In this document: one piece after another, positions 37,224 through 48,013 of the stretch
Layout of the letters: each line of letters opens with the position of its first letter
Numbering within the stretch: position 1 is the stretch's first letter
Assembly (NCBI GenBank): GCA_034670405.1
Contig: JAXDDX010000012.1
Location: 3,379,001 to 3,443,000, forward strand
DNA length: 64,000 bases
DNA from: Hoplostethus atlanticus
Taxonomy: Eukaryota; Chordata; Actinopteri; Trachichthyiformes; Trachichthyidae
Direction of reading: 5' to 3'
Translations under genes and position numbers: made by a program
The notes under the pieces: generated by a model
The model's input: the letters and a program-made list of their open reading frames with translations, nothing else
The model's database searches: none
What the model was told of the DNA's origin: nothing

Positions 37224-37554
37224 TGCATTTCTGTTCAAATGTGGATATGTCTTGTCCTCATTGCTTGCTAGGTAGAGAGACTCCCCAAAACGAAAATTGA
37301 ATTCTTGGAGCGGCTTTGTGTAATCAAAAATCAACAGGACCGTTTTAGAAATGTGATACAGCCAACCCGTCCATCTCAAAGAGAATATTGGACTGAATAT
37401 TGACTCTGAGTAAAGATATATACACAGCACACATTAGGAAATGTTGACAAAATGTAACACCAATTAAGCCATTCCACACCAGTGCAGAAGATATTGGTAT
37501 GAAGCCAACATCATAGTTTTACTCTGAGATGTTTGCGTTCTCCTATCTGGGCAG
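36690..37554. other. Intron sequence with a possible conserved non-coding block
   Basis: Short (GT)n tracts lie at about 36697-36713 and 37191-37220. The part 36740-36990 is AT-rich, free of simple repeats, and dense in ATTA/TAAT homeodomain-type cores. That is how many developmental non-coding elements look, but conservation cannot be judged from one sequence. Confidence 0.3.
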
Positions 37555-37900
37555 TGTTGGCGCCTGCGTGGTCCCCTAGTGCTATGATGACGCTGACTGA
37601 GCTGCCGTTTGCTGTGATGCCCCACATCAGATCTGGATGTCCCACCATAATAAACTTTTATACATTGTGTATACGCTGCTTGCCCAAACTCGGCATCTAT
37701 TCCACGCCCAACCGTCCTGGTAGGGGGATCCCTCTCTGAGTAGCCCCTCCCGAGGTTTCTTCCAATTTTTCCTTAAAAGGTTTTTTTGGGGAGTCTGGGG
37801 GATGTCGTGTACTAACCATTTACTGTTTCACATGTTGGGCACTGTGAAGCTCTTTGAGACTGTAACGGTGATTAAGGGCTGTACAAATTGCTTAGGCTTT
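37555..37900 (+). mobile_element. Interspersed repeat tail, probably non-LTR retroelement derived
   Basis: The sequence has ACCATAATAAACTTTTATA, GGTAGGGGGATCCCTC, GAGGTTTCTTCCAATTTTTCC and a terminal part with GGGCTGTACAAAT. I recall this block order as a common fish interspersed repeat. I cannot assign the family. Confidence 0.5.
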
Positions 37901-37909
37901 GCTTCTGTG

Positions 37910-37980
37910 TCTTAGTTCAAAACTGAATAAACTGAGGAAGAAATTGAGCACTACACAGGTGAACACGGGGCATTTCAACA
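37910..37980 (+). repeat. Direct repeat shared with 36.0 kb, copy 2
   Basis: This is the partner of 36021-36089. It directly follows the interspersed tail at 37555-37900, so the two may be parts of one larger repeat. Confidence 0.6.
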
Positions 37981-38276
37981 ACTGTTTATTGCTAATTGTG
38001 GGCACTGATGGGGTGTAGATATTAAGCTTGTTCATGTGCGCCCAATTCCTTTGCTGTGTGTCTTGTAGTGTGCGTTCACCCATAGTCCTGTGTGATGAGG
38101 TTTTATTTGAAGTGGGCTCCCTACAGGGTCTTTTGATGGTAAAACTCCCTGGTATACCTTCTTTCATCCCTGGTTTTGATGCAGGCAGAATAGTCACTTA
38201 AATAGACATGTTGCTCTTACCAGCGGCATGGATGGGGACGTTTGTGACAGCAACAAAAGCAGTCAATGAAGAACCT

Positions 38277-38329
<53 letters not shown>

Positions 38330-41300
38330 CAATTAGCTTCATCAGTTTGTGTCTGAATGCAGTTTGTCCTCCAGCCATGAATTACATTATAGATTTATCC
38401 ATGGTATTTTATCCATAAAATGTTAATAAATGAGACGTGTGGTCATGCACTCATAACAGAAGTTCAATCACGAGAGACTAGGATTACAATTCTAAAAAAT
38501 TATTAAGAGCATGAGAAAGATGTGCGTGAGCGTAGACTCCAAGAGGTATCCAGCGATAGGGCGAAGCTCCCTGGGGCAGGAGACAGGAGAACCTATAGAA
38601 CAATCCTCAAGAAACCTCCGTCTCTTCGTGCAGCTATCGTGTCTTCAAACCCGAACTGCGCTTCAAAACCTTGTCAGCCCTGTAAATATTTCAGCGGTGG
38701 CATCCCATGTGGAGGGGAGAAGCACTTTTGATTGCCTTGGAGCCACCCACTCGAACATGCCAAGGACAATGGTTTCCTGATCACGCCTTACCTGCATTGG
38801 GCTTGGGGATGGAACAGGAGATGGGCGGGCGGGGGGAAGATGAGATAAAACAAGGAGACATTCTGTACAGTCTCACAGCGCATTCATGGTTTTGGAAGAA
38901 AAGAAAAAAGATCTTGGCATGAGTAGTCAAACATCAGGGAATGAATATGAGAGGAGGATTGTGGGAGTTGTGTGAAACTTTCCGGATAAGGTGTGATAAA
39001 AATACAACTTTTACTTTTACTCAATGAAGAGCACAGTGGCATGTTGTGTTAAACTGTTTTTCTCAGGTGCTATCAACCCTGGTAAAGTTTGATAGTTCTC
39101 AGGTGTAGAGCAATGAAGTGCCTGATAATGTGCTTGTTCAACACAGCAGTGCTGGTGGCACAAAAAATTGTGGCGCAAAATTGGACACTCAACACATTAT
39201 GGGGAAAAACGTTTTTACATTTGCTCTGCAGTTTCCCTACAACACTGTTAGATTTCCTCACTTAAACGGAAGGACACAGCTAGTTCAAGCTGCTGGCTAG
39301 ACAATTAAACCAACTAAAATTCAAAGTGTGACAACGAGAGCGAGGAAGCGAGAGATTTTTGCTTTCTACCATGCAGAGGAGAGTGTTTTTTCCTTCATCC
39401 CTTTATCCCAGAGAGAGAAGAAGAGAGGAAAAGGAGAGGAGATGAGGGTAGAGGGTAGAAGAGGGCAATGCTGCAGAGCCAACAAGGCATAAAGTTAGAC
39501 AGCTGAAGGGTCAGGGGGCAACGGAAGAAAACGACGCCTCACTGCACCTCAGAGGAATGTGTGTGCATATGTGTGTGTGTGTGCACGCGCATGTGCTTGT
39601 GTATGTGTGGTGTATTTGGTCAGAAGGGAGCAGGTGTGGAGGCCTGTTGGGTCAGGGAGGGCACATGGATCAGAGACTAACATGCCTCTCTTGCCAATCT
39701 CTGACTGTTTGACTCACGGCGTGGATAACCTGCATGTGTTTTTGTTTGTGTGTGAAGCAGGATTATTTTTTTCCGACTGTGAGCAGAGAGAGAGCACGGA
39801 CCAAGGAGCGCAAACATGCCAAAGTTTTATGTGAAGTGACAGCCTGGCTCAAGTCCTGGAAATGGGGAGATAAGATGTCCAATAACAAAACACTCTCAAC
39901 CAAACTCTCAACCTACAAGCCTACTTGTACTTGCAGTTGGGTGGGGTTTACCCGAGCAGGCCAATTCACACCATGTTAATGACAACACACACACAAGGAT
40001 GATAATTATACACATGACTTGTTTCCACTGTCGTCCTAAAGTTGTTTTTACAAGTAAACAGACGTACTTATATAATACTTCTATGCTCCGCAATATATAC
40101 AGTAAAATAACCCTGTGGTCCAGCATACGTTCCTACTGTAATTTTGTCCAAGATGTTTTCAAATTGCTCTTGAAACTGTAGAGCATTGAGAAGGATATAT
40201 ATATATACGTATATGATATATAGACACAAATGAAAGGAAGCAATGATAGATGGATAATGGATGGACTGATGGGTAGATGGCAGGCAGACAGAGATGCTGA
40301 AACTTGAAGTGAGGCAGGCGGAGATGTGGGTGGGCAAAGTAAACAAACAAAGTAACCTCATCTTACTCATATAGGATGTATTTATGGATGCATTGTTAAT
40401 TCTGGAGCCGCGGGTCTAAATGGATGTAATTGTAGTTGAAGTTGAGTCTAAATGGAAGAGATATACCCACAAGGTGTTGAATAGTTCTGCCTTTCTGGCT
40501 GTCTCCTCTGCCCATTGAAACTTGTGAAGAGTGAGATTACTAAAGTAGGACTTTCAACTGTGATGTGCAGGAAGGCTGTCTGTTGGGAGGGCTTTTGTGT
40601 TGTTTACACTTCGGCTCTCCAAGGTACTTCTGCTAAACGCCAGGGCCTCTCCTGTGCTGTCAGAAACGGGAGGCTTTTGTCTGAGCTTTTCATGTCTTAT
40701 CTGGGCCAGAGCCAAATGAAATGTCAGGCCATCACTCCTCCCCAGTTCAACAGGAAGCCGCACACAACTCAAATCAGCCAGAATGCGCTGCAATTAAATG
40801 CGTCCCATAAGCTACAAAAGCCCCCTCTAAGCTGAGGTTCCTGTTACATTGTACCCTGCAGGGCACAACACATCTATTCAATAGCAGCTTAACTGTGCCT
40901 GCCGACAATAGCCTGAGAAGAACATTGGGAAGGTGGAGCATTGTGACATTTGATGGCAAATGTGTTGGTACCGGCTTTATCTCTGCAGCAGCCAATATAC
41001 TGTGAGCCAACTTTGCAATTTTCTGAACACAGCACCTGTCTGGGCATTAATCACAAAGGTTTTGTGTCTCCGCCATACATGATCACCAGCTTCCCCAGGA
41101 CATAATGATTCAGTGATCAGTGATGTGTACAGCTGTATGCAAAGACTTGATGGGTCTGGAACTTCTTTGGTGTCTTTGGCTTCAAGAAATACTACTGTAG
41201 TCAAAAACTACTGAGCTCTCAGGAGCCCAAATCTGATGAGTCATTTATTCACTTTCTTAGGGCCACCACACTAAGAAAACTACCACTGCTAGAAAAAAAT

Positions 41301-42964
41301 GTGAACTTAAGAAAACACTGTAACTTAGCCCCCCTCAAAAAAAGGAAAGGAAAACAAGTATACATCCAGAAATTGTGTCTTTGGCAAAATAAACTAGGTT
41401 TTAATGCCAGAACCAAAACTCACTGTTGGTGGGTCACTGTTGCTAGAGGGCCTAACTGTTCACTTTCAGGTAGAAAACACTTGCAGAACTCCACAATAAA
41501 CCGGGTGAGGGGAGGCTCTCCTTTGCCCACTGACTTGCACATTTGGCTGTCTCATTCAAGAGAAATGCGGCAGCCAGCCAGCTGGTGTAATATGGTCTTT
41601 GCTGGGGTTCTGGCTGCTCAGGAGCCAAACTCTGATGACTCATCTCCACTCAGGAGGGGAGAAGCCAGACACAGAAGTGGTGTTTGTCAGTGAGAGTGAA
41701 AATAACCATCTGCAGGCCATCTCGCTAACATCTTTTATTTACCGACACCACCCTGTCTGGCCTGCTGTCTGTCTGCTGGCTAGCCGGCTGGTTGAAAGGC
41801 TGACAGGATGTTTGATTTGCAGGCTGTCTGGATCCTGACTGACTTGTTTACTGCGTCTCTGTAAGCTGATTGACTCTTGCTTGTTATTTGACACCGATGG
41901 CTCACTTGCTCTCAACGTCTGTTTGATTGGCTCTCGAAACGACTGACTGTGTGTAAATAAAGATTTGTTCTTAATTACCCTGCCAAAAACGGTAAAATAT
42001 AAATAAACTTGTTTAAACTAAATGTTACACAAGTTGTAACTTCCAATGCAGATGTGCACATACACGTGTGTGTGTGTGTGTGCGAGGTTTCATTTCGATA
42101 TGTGTAGATGAAAACCAAGGATAGCACACATTTGGCAACTCACATGATCTCCACATCAAGTGTTAAGCGTTAGGGGATGAGATTTACAGATAGCAAACGG
42201 TAAAGTAGGGGACTCCTTTATCCAGTCCCACTTTCCCTCAGTTCATTATTTAGTCTTTTACTGAAGTCGAGGCCGCTGTATTGACAAAATCAAGTCCCCA
42301 TGGTCCCTCTTTTCTATCTAAAACTCACAGACCAATTTACCCAGATTTCTCCGGATTCTCTCTCTCTCTCTCTTTTTCTCTGCTCGTAGCTCACAAAGGA
42401 AAGTGGTAAAGGAGGTTTCAATGTTGCTTAAAAACAATGCACAAAACATCATCATTTTTTGAGAGTTTTTAATGATGCAACTCGCGCTTGAAGCATCAGG
42501 TGGGATATGAAACCACCTTGATGTGTTTTCTCCAGACGTTGGTCAGCAACGATTACAATGGCTGTCTTTTCATGAGGTTTTAGGGACTGCAGTATTCTGA
42601 GGCAAAAAGACATCATGCACTACACTTTGCCAAGATATTAATGAGGAAATGCCAATTAATGAGAAAGCTTTCCCGCCAGTGTATCTACCGACTCCAAAAC
42701 TTCATTGGGGTGAATGGAGCGAATCTACAGCAGCTCAATGAAGGGGGAGGGGCCTGTCTTCTCCACCATGAACAAGACTGATAAGGCACTTGTATTATTA
42801 GTAATAAAATAATAAAAAATTTGTATTGGAAATATTCAGATGTGGTTCTGTGACAGTATATTGTATATAAAAAGTGTATTACAAATTTAGCCAACCCCAT
42901 GGTGGATTATACCATTTTACCGTAACCCTAGGGAGACGCTATAACACGTCCCACGTGAAAATCA
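37981..42964. other. Candidate intron sequence
   Basis: Holds (CA)n at 38278-38324, (TA)n near 40196-40220, impure GT near 39559-39610 and a CT run near 42357-42373. A short diverged direct repeat (TCAGGAGCC, TCTGATGA(G/C)TCAT) lies at 41219-41246 and 41617-41643. The open frames at 38511-38780 and 41301-41693 have no recognisable domain. Confidence 0.45.
38278..38324 (+). repeat. (CA)n microsatellite
   Basis: A pure CA run of about 22 units. Confidence 0.95.
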
Positions 42965-43252
42965 GTGTGTAAATTCCTTTTCACACTAAGCACCACTTGG
43001 GAAATGAAAAAAGACTTGAACGTTTCAGTATTCCACTATTCACTGCAATCTGAACGGCAGATATGTCAGAGAGAAACACCACGACTCGAAAAATTTGGTT
43101 TTAAAAAACTCAAACCAACCGAACTAGATGCTAGCAATGCGTGCTCTGCTAACATTAGCGACACCGCTAACGTTCCATCAGCTAGCACAAATCCAGGCTG
43201 CCACAGAGCATACTGCGGATGTACCAGGAACCAGCCAGCAAGCAGTTACTGA
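42965..43252 (+). pseudogene. Possible N-terminal fragment of a transposase-like protein
   Basis: A 95-codon frame reads RLEKFGFKK followed by a Ser/Thr/Asn-rich stretch (DTANVPSASTNPG). A charged LEKFGFKK block before a low-complexity Ser/Thr region resembles the N-termini of some hAT or zinc-finger transposases. I see no zinc finger, catalytic motif or dimerisation domain and the frame stops. It may be a decayed element or a chance frame. Confidence 0.2.
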
Positions 43253-43977
43253 TGAAACCCCAGCGCTAGGTTGAGTGAATTAGTGTCCTATTGCTGTATA
43301 TGTTTCGGGTGCTTAGACTGAATTCGTTCACTGTCAGACTTCATCTCACTGAAGCGTGTGCATGCGTAGCTATGGCGTCGTGGATCTCCGTGTCTGTGGG
43401 CCTTTTCTGAAAAACAGGAGACCCCGCTGAATGTCACAGTGTAGTTCGCACCCTAGAAAATTCATAGCCATTACAGTGTTGTGGACTGTGCCACAGAGCT
43501 ACATGTCTCTGAGATTTATACATTGCTTTCTATCTTACAATCAGAAAATATAAAGTACTGTGCCTAATATGCACAGTGGAGTCTGGTGTATTATTCATTG
43601 ATTATTATTAGGAAATTTTAGCAGCCATAATTGAGCAGAAGCATGCAGTTAGCTCTGCTTCTTGCTCTGCCAACATGGCTTATGGTGCCTATCAAAAAAG
43701 GGCCAGTTGATTCTGAAGTCATACGTTATACATTGCTGCTGCACTGCACTTTCTTCAGCTCAAAGTGGAATTGATTGGAAAATCCTGCCTAAAGGTCTAC
43801 AGTGGCTCCCCCTTAACAAGCAAATAGATCACTTCAATTGACATTAGGCTTTGTTTAATTTCCAACTGGAAGACTGAAGTTTGTACTTTGATACTGTCCT
43901 CTTTTAGTCTCCTCTTTGTCTCCATAGCTAACATGCAAGGAGGTTACCAATCATTATTCTTGTGTGTGTGTGTGTAG
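43253..43977. other. Intron sequence upstream of the catenin exon
   Basis: No other exon is visible. The last 17 bases before the exon are a (TG)n run ending in AG, which serves as the acceptor tract. Confidence 0.6.
43961..43977 (+). promoter_or_regulatory. (TG)n acceptor tract of the ctnnd2 exon
   Basis: TGTGTGTGTGTGTGT is followed directly by AG. The usual pyrimidine tract is replaced by an alternating TG repeat. UG repeats in pre-mRNA are known binding sites for TDP-43 and CELF proteins, so use of this acceptor may be regulated. The AG at 43979-43980 could also serve as acceptor and would delete one codon while keeping the frame. Confidence 0.6.
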
Positions 43978-44108
43978 GAGCGATGCCGGTTCCAGAGCAG
44001 CCTGAGCAGGAGAAGGGGGCCATGGTCCCTCCTGTGATGCCAGCCTCCAACGGAGACGGATCTGAGACAGAGACGACCTCCTCCATCCTTGCCTCCGTTA
44101 AAGAACAG
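43978..44108 (+). CDS. CTNND2: Coding exon of delta-2 catenin (CTNND2), N-terminal region
   Basis: The 131-bp exon has an AG acceptor and a GTAGGC donor at 44109. It encodes (G)AMPVPEQ, then a variable part, then [11 protein letters not shown] and ILASVKEQ. Known vertebrate CTNND2 has [19 protein letters not shown] and ILASVKEQ in this order with the next exon starting ELQFERL, so the exon boundary after KEQ also fits. Intron phases are 1 at the 5' side (split Gly codon) and 0 at the 3' side. Delta-2 catenin is a neuronal armadillo-repeat protein that binds the juxtamembrane tail of classical cadherins and acts in dendrite and synapse structure. This exon covers the stretch before the N-terminal coiled coil; the armadillo repeats lie far downstream, outside the window. 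The close relative PKP4 starts MPAPEQ and also has ILASVKEQ, but lacks [11 protein letters not shown] in this form, so CTNND2 is preferred. The paralogue (a or b in fish) is open. The methionine at 43983 could be a start codon (GCGATGC context). Confidence 0.88.
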
Positions 44109-44126
44109 GTAGGCTCAGGCAGTTTG

Positions 44127-44145
44127 CTCTCTCTCTCTCTCTCTG

Positions 44146-44186
<41 letters not shown>
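44127..44186 (+). repeat. (CT)n tract 18 bp after the exon donor
   Basis: About 60 bp of CT with two G interruptions starts 18 bases after the donor. CU-rich intronic tracts near a splice site are typical PTB-binding regions, so it may influence inclusion of the exon. Confidence 0.92.
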
Positions 44187-44187
<1 letters not shown>

Positions 44188-44511
44188 GTTCTTTCACCTT
44201 GTCTTTCTCCCTAGTCCTTGAACTGCTTATTTTGAGGCAGGTCAAGAGGTTGTCACTGTTATTCAGAGGAGCAGGCGCTCCGCCACTTTAAAGTGTTTAG
44301 AAGAAACCAAAGATTGATGGGTGTCAAGGGAAAGTGAGAGTGTAATGGATGGAAATGATGGAGATTACAGGGCGAGAGCTGTAGCCAAGTAGACATAATT
44401 GGAAAGGTCATTAAAATCAAGGCAATTACTCAACAGGGAGCATTGGAAGGTAGCTACAGCGCTGCTAGGGAACAGGCAGGGCAGTGATACTGCCTAGTTT
44501 CAGGTTAGCAG

Positions 44512-44960
44512 GAAGACTGGGGGAGGGGAGAATTGGAGCGATATAGCATGGTAGGTAGGATGAGAGAATGGGATGGAGACAGGGAAGACAGTGAGGGGGA
44601 TGGGAGGATGAGACAATACAAGCGACGGAGGGAGGATGTGAGGGATAGAAGAAACAGGGGGCAGGGTGGGAGAGGACAGAGGTATAGGGGAGAATGGGAG
44701 GGTGATGGGAGGAGAGAATAATAGCAGAGAGGAATGATGGGAGGATGGACAGAGGGGAGAATGGGAGGATGGTGGAGAGGGTGGGTCGGTGTGAGGGGAG
44801 GAGGTAGAGGGGGCAGATGAGTGCAGGACCTTATCAGTTCATAACAGTATATTTTCCAGTGGAGGCTGCTGAGACAGCATGCAATATTGAGAAGGAGAGA
44901 GAGATAAAACGGAAGGAAGAGGCAGAGAGGGGGGAGAAAGTGGAAGGGAGAAAACTCTGT
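44512..44960 (+). repeat. Purine-skewed region with diverged minisatellite
   Basis: Some 450 bp is dominated by GGGA, GGAGAA and GATGGGAG units. GAATGGGAGGATG-like units recur near 44690, 44740 and 44760. The Arg/Gly/Glu-rich open frame across it is a composition artefact. Confidence 0.6.
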
Positions 44961-45143
44961 GGGTTTGATTAATACAGTTCTACAGTGTCTGAGTGGGAGT
45001 TTGGTGGAGAAACGTCACATTCACAATCGATAGCCTTCGAGATACTGAAGGCCAATGTGTGTGTGTGTGTGTGTATTGTGTAAGCACGCACAATAAAAGT
45101 CAGCATATTTTTCTTAGCTTCTTTACTTCAATGAAGGTCCCCG

Positions 45144-45146
<3 letters not shown>

Positions 45147-45188
<42 letters not shown>
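45147..45188 (+). repeat. (CA)n microsatellite facing a (GT)n tract
   Basis: The CA run lies about 70 bp after a (GT)n at 45056-45075. The two are complementary and could pair in RNA or single-stranded DNA. Confidence 0.92.
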
Positions 45189-45193
<5 letters not shown>

Positions 45194-46319
45194 CTTGCCT
45201 GTGGGCTGAAAAGACATTTTGAGTCCCAAATTCCTCTGAACAAAATCCTCAAGTTCACACTAATTGCATTGGGTGATTTGTGTTTAGCCTTGGACCTATT
45301 CCTTGGTGTAATGGAATGCTGTTTCATTTAGATTTAGCTCGTCAGGGGGTGAGATACAGCATAGATTTATCATTTTGCCTATCTATTTTGCCTCTGAAGT
45401 TCTCCTTAATTTAATACTACAAAATATTCCTTTTACCCTTACCGGGTGAAGGACAAATGCTGATGGCAGTTTAAGCTTTTTTTTCCCTTTCAAATGACGT
45501 TCATTTGTGAGGGTATTTTTCCCATCAGAAGAATCTCTCAGTGCTCTCACATTACTGAAGCACTGATGCGTGCGGTATTTAGTCAGATCTATGCAGTGGA
45601 CCAGATTTGAACCCGAAGCCTCCCACACGGGGACACCAAATGTACAGAAGTTAGCCCAAAGGGTATCACATCACCATTGTTGAAGTCTGTTTTTTTCCTG
45701 CACTGCTACTGCTCTGATACGCCTCCCCCGAGGCAAAAAACATGACTTGAAACAATTCACTGTTCAGTCATCAGAAGTCACAAAGAATTGTCTGGCAATC
45801 AGTTGTTTGAGCGAGGTTTTTGTTACAATAAGCCTAATCAGTCAGGCTTCTACAATGGCATCCACTGAGACTCTGTATCTGGGCCTACTAGGTTTCAGGC
45901 AGGGCACCTCTGAAACAGATGTAGCCATCAAAGTCCTGTTTGGTAAATGCTTGCTGCTTTGTTGCTGCGACCCCAGGAGGAATTGTTTGGAGTATTGTGC
46001 CGTACCATTGCAAGATTGATACGTGGTAGACTGACCTCTAAAATCTACCACTGTTTTCCTCCAATCGAACCTTTTTATATACTGTTTAAAAAAGTAGATC
46101 AGTCCACTTTCCTTTTTTCTCTGTATTGAGACAGTAGGGAAGCTGAGATGGAGTTAAAGACGGAGGAAACACAGGAGAGAGGGTTCAGCTGGATTTGGTG
46201 CACATCTGATACCAGATCTAGCGGTCTTAACCACACCATCTCTGGGCACCCACCTAAATCTATTACATTTGTGTATGAGGTATTACTATGTACTGTTTTG
46301 TAAATATCCAGAATAATAT

Positions 46320-46490
46320 GATGCCGGCAACCTAGAGGTTTGGGGGTGGGGAAAGTACACTACTAAACTACTATTGAGGTGGACTTGAGCAAGGCATGGA
46401 GCTGCTTAGTGACCAGCAGTAAAAGACTGAGGTTGGGCAGCTTCCAGGTATGAATGTGTGTAATGTGTGGGAGTGGGAAGTAGGACGGTG
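46320..46490 (+). mobile_element. Decayed SINE-like fragment
   Basis: GGCAACCTAGAGGTTTGGGGG, then GACTTGAGCAAGGCATGGAGCTGC, then GGTATGAATGTGTGTAATG follow the order of a common fish SINE type. It is strongly diverged, so the call is tentative. Confidence 0.4.
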
Positions 46491-47039
46491 CTGAAAAAGA
46501 CCATTCACTCTCAGCAAAACTCTTCTTTGCGTGAAGTTCACTCTTCTTCTATAAATGGAAGAAAGGGGGTCACGGGCAGATAAACTGTTTTTCCTTACAT
46601 GCTATGTCTTGCACTGTCCCTGTGCACAGTATGGGAGGGGCTGTTGTCATATCGCTGCACCAGGGTGACAGATTCCTTTACATTTATTGCATTCAGCGAT
46701 TAAAGGCATTCGGCTTCGAACATATTCTCTAGGCATTTAATAATTTGTTCCACCAAACGTCCTTGCACACTCCTTCAATTGTTCCTCTGTATGTGGTCCC
46801 ACACAATTGCTTGTAGATGAGAAAGGTTTTATGTATATTATATACTTGCCCTCAGCAAGTGCTTGCTCAATGCCATGATGAATAATACATCTACACACAT
46901 GCCACATGGAGACACCATTGGACCATCATTATTGATGGCATGCACTCTTCAGCTGAGGCATTTTGTGATCTATTTGCTTCATATCAGCACATATTAAATA
47001 TGGAACATATTCTTGATCTTGATCTCTTCCCATCTCATA

Positions 47040-47041
<2 letters not shown>

Positions 47042-47082
<41 letters not shown>
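47042..47082 (+). repeat. (GT)n microsatellite
   Basis: A pure GT run of about 20 units. Further GT runs follow at 47170-47191 and 47357-47396, the last with periodic CG steps. Confidence 0.94.
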
Positions 47083-47083
<1 letters not shown>

Positions 47084-47709
47084 ATGTAAGATGTATGATC
47101 AAAGGTAAGCCTAAATATAACTCACACCCTCAGTTTCACACTGACAGCATCTGTCCAGGTGTGGAGGTCTGTGTGTGTGTGTGTGTGTGTGCCTGCACCT
47201 GTGTGTGTTGCTCCAGTAACCCAGCAGGCCCTCTCCCTGTGCGCCACATCATCATGCCTAACACACACCTCTCTTCACCGTGGCTGTCCCTGCGTGGATA
47301 CACACATGGCTTCGTTTCCATTAAGAAGATGCCATCTGTCTGCTTTTCTGTTTATGTGTGTGTGTGTGTGTGTGCGTGTGCGTGTGCGTGTGTGTGGCCA
47401 GTGGTTAAGGTAATAATAATAATAATGTTGTATGTTGATATCAAGTGAAATTATTTGGTAGCGCTGTTTGCCCAGGAGGTTAATATGTTTTCATATCAGT
47501 AACTGTCCCATCCGTCTGGATCGTCGCAGCACACACACCTATGCAAGCATGCAAAGATACAGACATACAGTACATACACGCTTAAACACATAAATGAACA
47601 CACTCAAAGTAATGTAAATAGACTTACTGTCACTCGCCATTCATCACAGATGTTTTTGCATTCATGCAGGACACATCTTCTAGGTGGGAGTGTATGGAAC
47701 ACTTTATCA

Positions 47710-48013
47710 GACTTGAAGAAAATTAAGCGTAACCCACAGACGAAAATCCACAAAAATGTCCACGATCGCTTGTGCTTAGAAACTGATAATCAAATCAATA
47801 CTCTAAATAAAGGCATTTAAATTTTTATTTTAATTTAAATCTAATTTCCAAATGTATGTTTTTATTGTTGCCATTCAAGCACATTGAAAAGCAATTTTAA
47901 AGCAAAATTTTGCATACAAAAATTGCATGTGGATAGTGGAGATCAGTTGCAGATCATGGTGCTTTTTTATGGATTTTCTTTTTGTGGGTTACACTTACTT
48001 TAGTCCAATACAA
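47710..48013. mobile_element. Probable MITE with imperfect long inverted ends
   Basis: AAGCGTAACCCACAGACGAAAATCCA on the left (47725-47750) pairs with TGGATTTTCTTTTTGTGGGT and TACACTT on the right (47969-47997). Weaker pairing continues outside both. The middle is AT-rich and contains its own small dyad around TTTAAATTTTTATTTTAATTTAAA. No clean target duplication was identified, so the exact ends are uncertain. Confidence 0.5.

Larger units (their letters stand above)
44109..47709. other. Intron downstream of the catenin exon
   Basis: Begins at the donor GTAGGC. Holds a (CT)n tract (44127-44186), a purine-rich tract (44512-44960), facing (GT)n and (CA)n tracts (45056-45075, 45147-45188), a SINE-like fragment (46320-46490) and GT tracts (47042-47082, 47170-47191, 47357-47396). 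A catenin exon starting with ELQFERL was looked for and not seen. Confidence 0.55.

Noticed and set aside
38511-38780. Possible processed pseudogene with Cys-rich end (NCASKPCQPC)
   Set aside because: No family recognised, no poly-A tail or flanking duplication seen.
43962-43982. Methionine upstream of the catenin exon as translation start (MCVCVG)
   Set aside because: These codons lie in the TG acceptor tract, that is, in intron sequence.
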